From positions 1 to 11,350 of the forward strand of contig JAHZKN010000363.1 of assembly GCA_022600335.1 (NCBI GenBank): a DNA stretch of 11,350 bases, written 5' to 3'. The DNA is from Alphaproteobacteria bacterium (GTDB lineage Bacteria; Pseudomonadota; Alphaproteobacteria; Rhizobiales; Hyphomicrobiaceae). The translations under genes were made by a program, and so were the position numbers. Positions 7,629-11,350 of this stretch are shown one piece after another (within the stretch, counting starts at the first letter, position 1; each line of letters opens with the position of its first letter). The notes under the pieces were generated by a model that worked only from the letters and a program-made list of their open reading frames with translations, made no database searches and was not told where the DNA came from.

Positions 7629-8246
7629 ATGACCAAGCGCATTCGCGCCAAACATAAGATTGACCGCCGCCTAGGCGAAAATATTTGGGGTCGCCCGCGT
7701 AGCCCCGTCAACAAACGCGAAAAGCGCCCCGGCCAACATGGCGACCGGCGTATTTCCAAGCTCTCAGACTTTGGCCAGCAGCTTAAAGCTAAGCAGAAGC
7801 TGAAAGGCTACTACGGCAATATTTCTGAGCGCCAATTCCTGCGCATTTACAAGGAAGCCTCCAGGCTTAAGGGCTCCACATCGGAGCACATCATTGGCCT
7901 ACTGGAACGGCGTCTGGATGCAGTTGTCTACCGCGCCAAATTCGTGCCAACGGTGTTTGCTGCCCGCCAGCTTGTGAGCCACGGCCATGTCAGCGTTCAT
8001 GGGCGCAAGGTCACCATTGCGTCATACCGCGTGCGCCCGGATGATGTGATCGAGGTCAAAGAGCAATCGCGTCAGATTCCGATGGTGCTTGAAGCTGTAA
8101 ATAGCGCCGAACGCGACGTGCCGGAATACATCGACGCGGATCACGGGAAGATGGTGGCTAAGTTTGTTCGCGTGCCGGTGCTGTCAGATGTACCTTATCC
8201 AGTACACATGGAACCAAACCTAGTCGTGGAATTCTATTCGCGCTAA
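7629..8246 (+). CDS. rpsD: 30S ribosomal protein S4
   Basis: Primary 16S rRNA-binding protein that nucleates assembly of the small-subunit body and contributes to decoding accuracy. At 205 residues it has the standard bacterial length. The basic N-terminus ([20 protein letters not shown]) has no cysteines, so it is the zinc-free form. The S4 RNA-binding domain spans about 93-155 and contains [20 protein letters not shown] and [14 protein letters not shown]. The protein ends in the conserved [23 protein letters not shown] region, with the typical S4 C-terminal EFYSR. ATG 7629 is supported by GGAG 9 bases upstream. It appears monocistronic, with a long structured leader and a strong terminator directly downstream. 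This differs from E. coli, where rpsD sits in the alpha operon. Confidence 0.98.
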   Translation: MTKRIRAKHKIDRRLGENIWGRPRSPVNKREKRPGQHGDRRISKLSDFGQQLKAKQKLKGYYGNISERQFLRIYKEASRLKGSTSEHIIGLLERRLDAVVYRAKFVPTVFAARQLVSHGHVSVHGRKVTIASYRVRPDDVIEVKEQSRQIPMVLEAVNSAERDVPEYIDADHGKMVAKFVRVPVLSDVPYPVHMEPNLVVEFYSR

Positions 8247-8273
8247 CGCAACGCGAATGCCAATTCAAATTTG

Positions 8274-8310
8274 CAAACGGGTCAGCCTTGGAACTGGCCC
8301 GTTTGTTTTT
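8274..8310 (+). terminator. Intrinsic terminator of rpsD
   Basis: CAAACGGGTCAG (8274-8285) pairs with CTGGCCCGTTTG (8294-8305) over 12 bp, with one G-T, around an 8-base loop, and is followed by five T (8306-8310). It starts 28 bases after the rpsD stop. On the minus strand the same hairpin is followed only by a weak T-run, so it may serve the convergent pqiA-like gene less efficiently. Confidence 0.9.
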
Positions 8311-8320
8311 GAGCGGCCGG

Positions 8321-9361
8321 TTAGCCGACCTTGGAAGCCGCTGTTGTAGGCTCAGTTTGTTCTGAAGGGGCGCGGGATCGGGGCGGCACGGAATTGGCCC
8401 AGCCATAGGCCATCATCGTAATCAGCGCAGATGCTGCAAAGAAGTACACACCCGGCTGCACGGATGCTTCCGTATAGCCGCTAGAATTGACGTAGAAGAT
8501 CATCAACGCCAACACCATCACATCGGTCATGGAATAGCGCCCCAACCACTCCATGGTTGAGATTGACCGTTTGCGAAACTCGGCTGGTAGGTCAGGACTG
8601 GTAACCAGCGTCAGCAGGTAAAAGAGCTTGAGAAACGGAAACAGGATTGAGAACAGGAATAGGACCGTTGTCAGAAAGTATTCTTGGTTCTGATAAAGCG
8701 CATAAATGATGGTGGCGATAGAGTGCTCGTTGGTCCACACATAGACGGTGGTAAACCGGATCACTGGCAAAATGATGCCAAGTGCAAAAAACACAGTGGC
8801 GACAATGATCAAAAACGACAGCACGAAATTGCGGAAGGCAGACAAAGGTTTGGCGAGCGCTGGCTCTGCAACCTGGATCTGACTTGAGGCGGCGAGGCCT
8901 TCGGTGCGCAGCCAGGCGTAGGAAATGATCATCAACAGGACGGCAGCGGTAAAGTAATAGACGCCATTGAGACTTGCCGCATCATAAACGCCTTGGCTCT
9001 TGATAAAGAAGATTGTGAGGGCAAGCACCAAGACGTCATGCATCGACCATTTGCCAAGCCATTCAAGGGCGCGAAGACGCTTGTGCTGGCGGGTTAGCTC
9101 GCTGATTGGAAGGGTTGAGACCAGCAGCAGGTACAACAGCTTCAGGATAGGCAGGAGTACCGAGAAGATTAAAACCGTCATGCCAAGGAAGACTTGGCCA
9201 TCTTTAATGAGAACGTAGACGGTTGAGATCAGCGAGTGTTCTGTTGACCAGAACACATACTTGGTGAGCTTGATAATGGGCAAAGAGATGCCAAGCGCGA
9301 GACAGACGGCGGCACCGATAATCGCGAAGCTCAATAAGAACCGTCGGCCACCAAGCCGCAT
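8321..9361 (-). CDS. PqiA-family (paraquat-inducible protein A) membrane protein
   Basis: Inner-membrane protein of 346 residues made of two tandem PqiA-type units of about 171 residues, each with four predicted membrane helices (roughly 8-30, 56-82, 107-121, 133-151, then 177-202, 228-252, 278-292, 304-321). The duplication is plain in sequence: WSTEHS (38-43) and WTNEHS (209-214); LEWLGKWSMHDVLVLAL (99-115) and MEWLGRYSMTDVMVLAL (270-286). E. coli PqiA and YebS act with MCE-type PqiB/YebT in lipid transport across the envelope, and their units carry CxxC zinc-ribbon motifs. This protein has one cysteine (C20) and no such motif, and no MCE or PqiC-like gene is next to it. ATG 9361 has GGAGG (9377-9373) 11 bases upstream. 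The tail (325-346) is hydrophilic. It follows grxD by 129 bases and is convergent with rpsD. Family assignment is good; substrate is unknown. Confidence 0.88.
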   Translation of the reverse strand: MRLGGRRFLLSFAIIGAAVCLALGISLPIIKLTKYVFWSTEHSLISTVYVLIKDGQVFLGMTVLIFSVLLPILKLLYLLLVSTLPISELTRQHKRLRALEWLGKWSMHDVLVLALTIFFIKSQGVYDAASLNGVYYFTAAVLLMIISYAWLRTEGLAASSQIQVAEPALAKPLSAFRNFVLSFLIIVATVFFALGIILPVIRFTTVYVWTNEHSIATIIYALYQNQEYFLTTVLFLFSILFPFLKLFYLLTLVTSPDLPAEFRKRSISTMEWLGRYSMTDVMVLALMIFYVNSSGYTEASVQPGVYFFAASALITMMAYGWANSVPPRSRAPSEQTEPTTAASKVG

Positions 9362-9490
9362 GCGCCAGCTTACCTCCGGTTAATTGATGCAACCTTTGCA
9401 CATTGAGCCTTGCTTATCCCTTGGGCCGCGCCCGACACGCACCATAGTGAGTTACCAACGGCATGCCCGCTGTTGGGACACGGTAGATGT

Positions 9491-9832
9491 CTAACCATGC
9501 GCTGCTGCGGTAATGCCTTTGTCCTGCAGCATCTTTTGTAGTTCGCCTTCCTGGAACATCTCCCGGACAATGTCACAACCACCAACAAACTCGCCCTTGA
9601 TGTAAAGTTGTGGAATCGTTGGCCAGTTTGTGAACGCTTTGATGCCTTCACGCAGCGTGTCATCTTCCAAGACATTGACGTCTTTGTAGGGCACACCGAC
9701 GTGGTCAAGCATCTGGGCGACCTGGGCAGAGAAGCCGCACTGCGGAAACTTTGCATTGCCTTTCATAAACAAGACGACATCATTTTCAGCGATTGTGGTG
9801 CGAATAGTTTCGTTAATTGCGTCCTGGCTCAT
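9491..9832 (-). CDS. grxD: Monothiol glutaredoxin, CGFS type (Grx4/GrxD family)
   Basis: Small cytosolic glutaredoxin that binds a glutathione-ligated [2Fe-2S] cluster as a dimer or with BolA. It carries clusters from the assembly machinery to targets and to iron sensors. The 113 residues match the single-domain bacterial form. The active site is CGFS (32-35), preceded by the K24 region VLFMKGN that contacts glutathione. The cis-proline loop is WPTIPQLYI (70-78), and GGCD (84-87) is the second glutathione-binding motif. AAAGGA (9845-9840) lies 7 bases before ATG 9832. The stop is TAG. It lies 112 bases downstream of bolA on the same strand, matching the known physical partnership of the two proteins. 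The annotation is firm. Confidence 0.97.
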   Translation of the reverse strand: MSQDAINETIRTTIAENDVVLFMKGNAKFPQCGFSAQVAQMLDHVGVPYKDVNVLEDDTLREGIKAFTNWPTIPQLYIKGEFVGGCDIVREMFQEGELQKMLQDKGITAAAHG

Positions 9833-9944
9833 GGGTGCATCCTTTCGTCGGGGAGCAGTTGTTGGTGTCGCACCGTGTAGTGGTTGCCGGGCGACGATCC
9901 TCAGCTGCCTACTATGTGGTGGGGCCAGCCTTCAAAGTCAATTC

Positions 9945-10187
9945 TCACGGGCCATCTTGCGGTACAGAAGTGGTCAAAGCTAAGGCGTGCAATACATCGC
10001 CCATGCGCCCACCAAGGGCATCGTAGACCATCTGGTGCTGCTGCACGCGGCTTTTGCCGGCAAATGCGCTGCTTATCACGGTCGCAGCGTAATGATCCCC
10101 ATCGCCAGCAAGATCACGGATCTCAACTGTTGCGTCTGGGAGGGCTTGCTTGATCATACGTTCGATGTCGCCAGCTTCCATGGGCAT
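9945..10187 (-). CDS. bolA: BolA-family protein (partner of the CGFS glutaredoxin)
   Basis: Small protein (80 residues) with the class II KH-like BolA fold. BolA proteins of this type form [2Fe-2S]-bridged heterodimers with CGFS glutaredoxins and act in cluster transfer and iron or redox control. Visible are the helix-strand start (DIERMIKQALPDATVEIRDL) and the variable loop GDGDHY with H32. Next come the strand-helix core SSAFAGKSRVQQHQMVYDAL with conserved H51, and LHALALTTSVP near the end with H67. Two in-frame starts, ATG 10187 (MPMEAG) and ATG 10181 (MEAG), are both plausible. GGAG about 11 bases upstream slightly favours neither, and the longer one is given. It lies 47 bases after purL and before grxD, all on the minus strand, consistent with one transcript. 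Confidence 0.95.
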   Translation of the reverse strand: MPMEAGDIERMIKQALPDATVEIRDLAGDGDHYAATVISSAFAGKSRVQQHQMVYDALGGRMGDVLHALALTTSVPQDGP

Positions 10188-10234
10188 TGGGGCATAGTCT
10201 CCATTGTTCGTTTGAGGCTGAGCTGATTTTGAAT

Positions 10235-11350
10235 TTAGGCGTCTTGCATGAGATCTGGCAACCAGCCTTCATGGCACTGGCGGAGTTCATCAAGCGAAAC
10301 GCTGCCGTCATGCGTCAAACTCAGTGCATCTCCGCCGACACGACCGATGATGCGCGCTGGTAGTGCCAGAAGACGCGCACGTTCCAATACGCGTTCTGCA
10401 TCGCCTGCAGCGATCGACAGCACATAGCGGCCCTGGTCTTCGCCAAACCAAATGGCATGGGCAGGCAAGCGGCCCTCGTACGGGAAGAGCTCAACACCCT
10501 TCCCACCCGCCAGCGCCATTTCCGCAATTGCAACCAACAGTCCACCATCTGAAACATCGTGAACAGCGGACGTAATCTGTTCCCGGATCAAGGTTTTGAC
10601 CAAGCGACCCGCTTTGATTTCGTCGCCAAGATCAACGGGTGGTGGCGCTCCCTCTCGTGCACCTGCAAATTGCTCCTGATAGACGGATTGGCCGAGCCAA
10701 CCGTCTTCGCGACCGATAACAATCAACACATCCCCGTCGCGCTTCAGTGCCAGATCTGAAACAAATTTTGTATCAGGCACAAGGCCAACCGCGCCAATCG
10801 CTGGTGTTGGTGGAATGCCGACGCCGTTGGTTTCGTTGTAGAGCGACACATTGCCAGAGACGACGGGAAATTCCAGGACCCGACACGCTTCCGCCATGCC
10901 CTGCACGGAACCAACAAACTGGCCCATGATCTCGGGTCGTTCAGGATTGGCGAAGTTCATATTGTCCGTGATCGCCAACGGGTCGGCGCCAACTGCCGTC
11001 AGATTGCGCCAGCATTCAACAACAGCTTGCTTGGTGCCCATCGCTGGATCGGCAGTGACATAGCGTGGAGTCACGTCGCAAGTCGCGGCGATACCCTTGC
11101 TGGTGCCATGCACGCGCACAACGGCAGCATCAGAGCCGGGCTGAACAATTGTGTCACCCATCACCATGTGGTCATACTGCTCCCACACCCATCGCCGCGA
11201 CGCGAGGTGGTGGCTCGACAGAAGAGTCTTGAGGCCGCCCAGAAGGCCATCGCTTGGCGCTTTCACCCACTCCGGTAGAATAGGTTGTGGTGGCTTGGTT
11301 GGAACCCATGGGCGTTCATAAATTGGCGCAGAGTTGGCCAATGCCGGCAC
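10235..11350 (-). CDS. purL: Phosphoribosylformylglycinamidine synthase subunit PurL, C-terminal half (truncated by window edge)
   Basis: ATP-dependent synthetase subunit of the fourth step of purine biosynthesis, converting FGAR to FGAM with ammonia from PurQ (and PurS in the small-PurL complex). The 372 visible codons, counting the stop, enter from the right edge in frame (last visible codon GTG, internal) and end at TAA 10237-10235. The visible part holds the second AIR-synthase-like half. Recognisable blocks are VVRVHGTSKGIA and AVVECWRNLTAVGADPLAIT, then NFANPERPEIMGQF, VSGNVSLYNE, and the nucleotide-site block VHDVSDGGLLVAIAEMAL. The sequence stops after this second half, without the glutaminase domain found in the long E. 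coli PurL. This fits the small form of about 730-740 residues typical of Alphaproteobacteria. Roughly half the gene is outside the window. bolA starts 47 bases downstream. Confidence 0.97.
   Translation of the reverse strand: MPALANSAPIYERPWVPTKPPQPILPEWVKAPSDGLLGGLKTLLSSHHLASRRWVWEQYDHMVMGDTIVQPGSDAAVVRVHGTSKGIAATCDVTPRYVTADPAMGTKQAVVECWRNLTAVGADPLAITDNMNFANPERPEIMGQFVGSVQGMAEACRVLEFPVVSGNVSLYNETNGVGIPPTPAIGAVGLVPDTKFVSDLALKRDGDVLIVIGREDGWLGQSVYQEQFAGAREGAPPPVDLGDEIKAGRLVKTLIREQITSAVHDVSDGGLLVAIAEMALAGGKGVELFPYEGRLPAHAIWFGEDQGRYVLSIAAGDAERVLERARLLALPARIIGRVGGDALSLTHDGSVSLDELRQCHEGWLPDLMQDA

Noticed and set aside
9362..9490. Imperfect hairpin CCAAC...GTTGG downstream of grxD
   Set aside because: The stem is interrupted by a four-base bulge and no T-run follows, so it is not a credible terminator.
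9911..9941. Possible grxD promoter on the minus strand (TTGACT 9941-9936, CATAGT 9916-9911)
   Set aside because: Spacer is 19 bases and the match is modest, and operon read-through from bolA explains expression more simply.
1..11350. tRNA, rRNA, CRISPR array, IS element or prophage
   Set aside because: No cloverleaf-like or rRNA-like sequence, no regularly spaced repeats, no transposase, integrase or phage-like proteins. All large frames are core genes.

Overview
The window looks like an ordinary chromosomal core segment of an alphaproteobacterium. Three things suggest this: the purL-bolA-grxD block, an rpsD close to it, and a eukaryotic-type homodimeric NADP isocitrate dehydrogenase. The protein sequences also read as alphaproteobacterial. 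Base composition and codon use appear even throughout. I see no phage, transposon, CRISPR array, tRNA or rRNA, so this is not an accessory island. Genus cannot be assigned from the sequence alone.

Layout, left to right. Bases 1-1767 (+) are the C-terminal two thirds of alanyl-tRNA synthetase. After a 98-base gap, 1866-3749 (+) is a Kef-type potassium/proton antiporter with a TTG start. Its stop overlaps by 4 bases the stop of the convergent isocitrate dehydrogenase gene icd (3746-4960, -). A 213-base divergent region holds a candidate icd promoter and a perfect inverted repeat. It leads to 5174-6463 (+), a reading frame joining a DUF433-like, cysteine-rich N-terminal part to a complete TrmJ-type tRNA 2'-O-methyltransferase. 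Then come a secreted protein of unknown function (6608-7300, +), a structured 328-base intergenic region, and rpsD (7629-8246, +) with a strong intrinsic terminator. The last block is on the minus strand, transcribed right to left: purL (3' part), bolA, grxD and a PqiA-family membrane protein.

Functionally the window mixes translation (AlaRS, tRNA methylation, ribosomal protein S4), central metabolism (icd, purL), ion homeostasis (Kef) and iron-sulfur/redox physiology (BolA with the monothiol glutaredoxin, which are known partners). The purL-bolA-grxD order suggests one transcription unit, possibly extending into the pqiA-like gene.

The best candidate for something not routinely described is the DUF433-like/TrmJ fusion with its CxxCxxxC-type cysteine cluster. 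Secondary items are the structured rpsD leader, the icd/trmJ inverted repeat, and the cysteine-poor, partnerless PqiA-like protein. I found no clear new multi-gene system.
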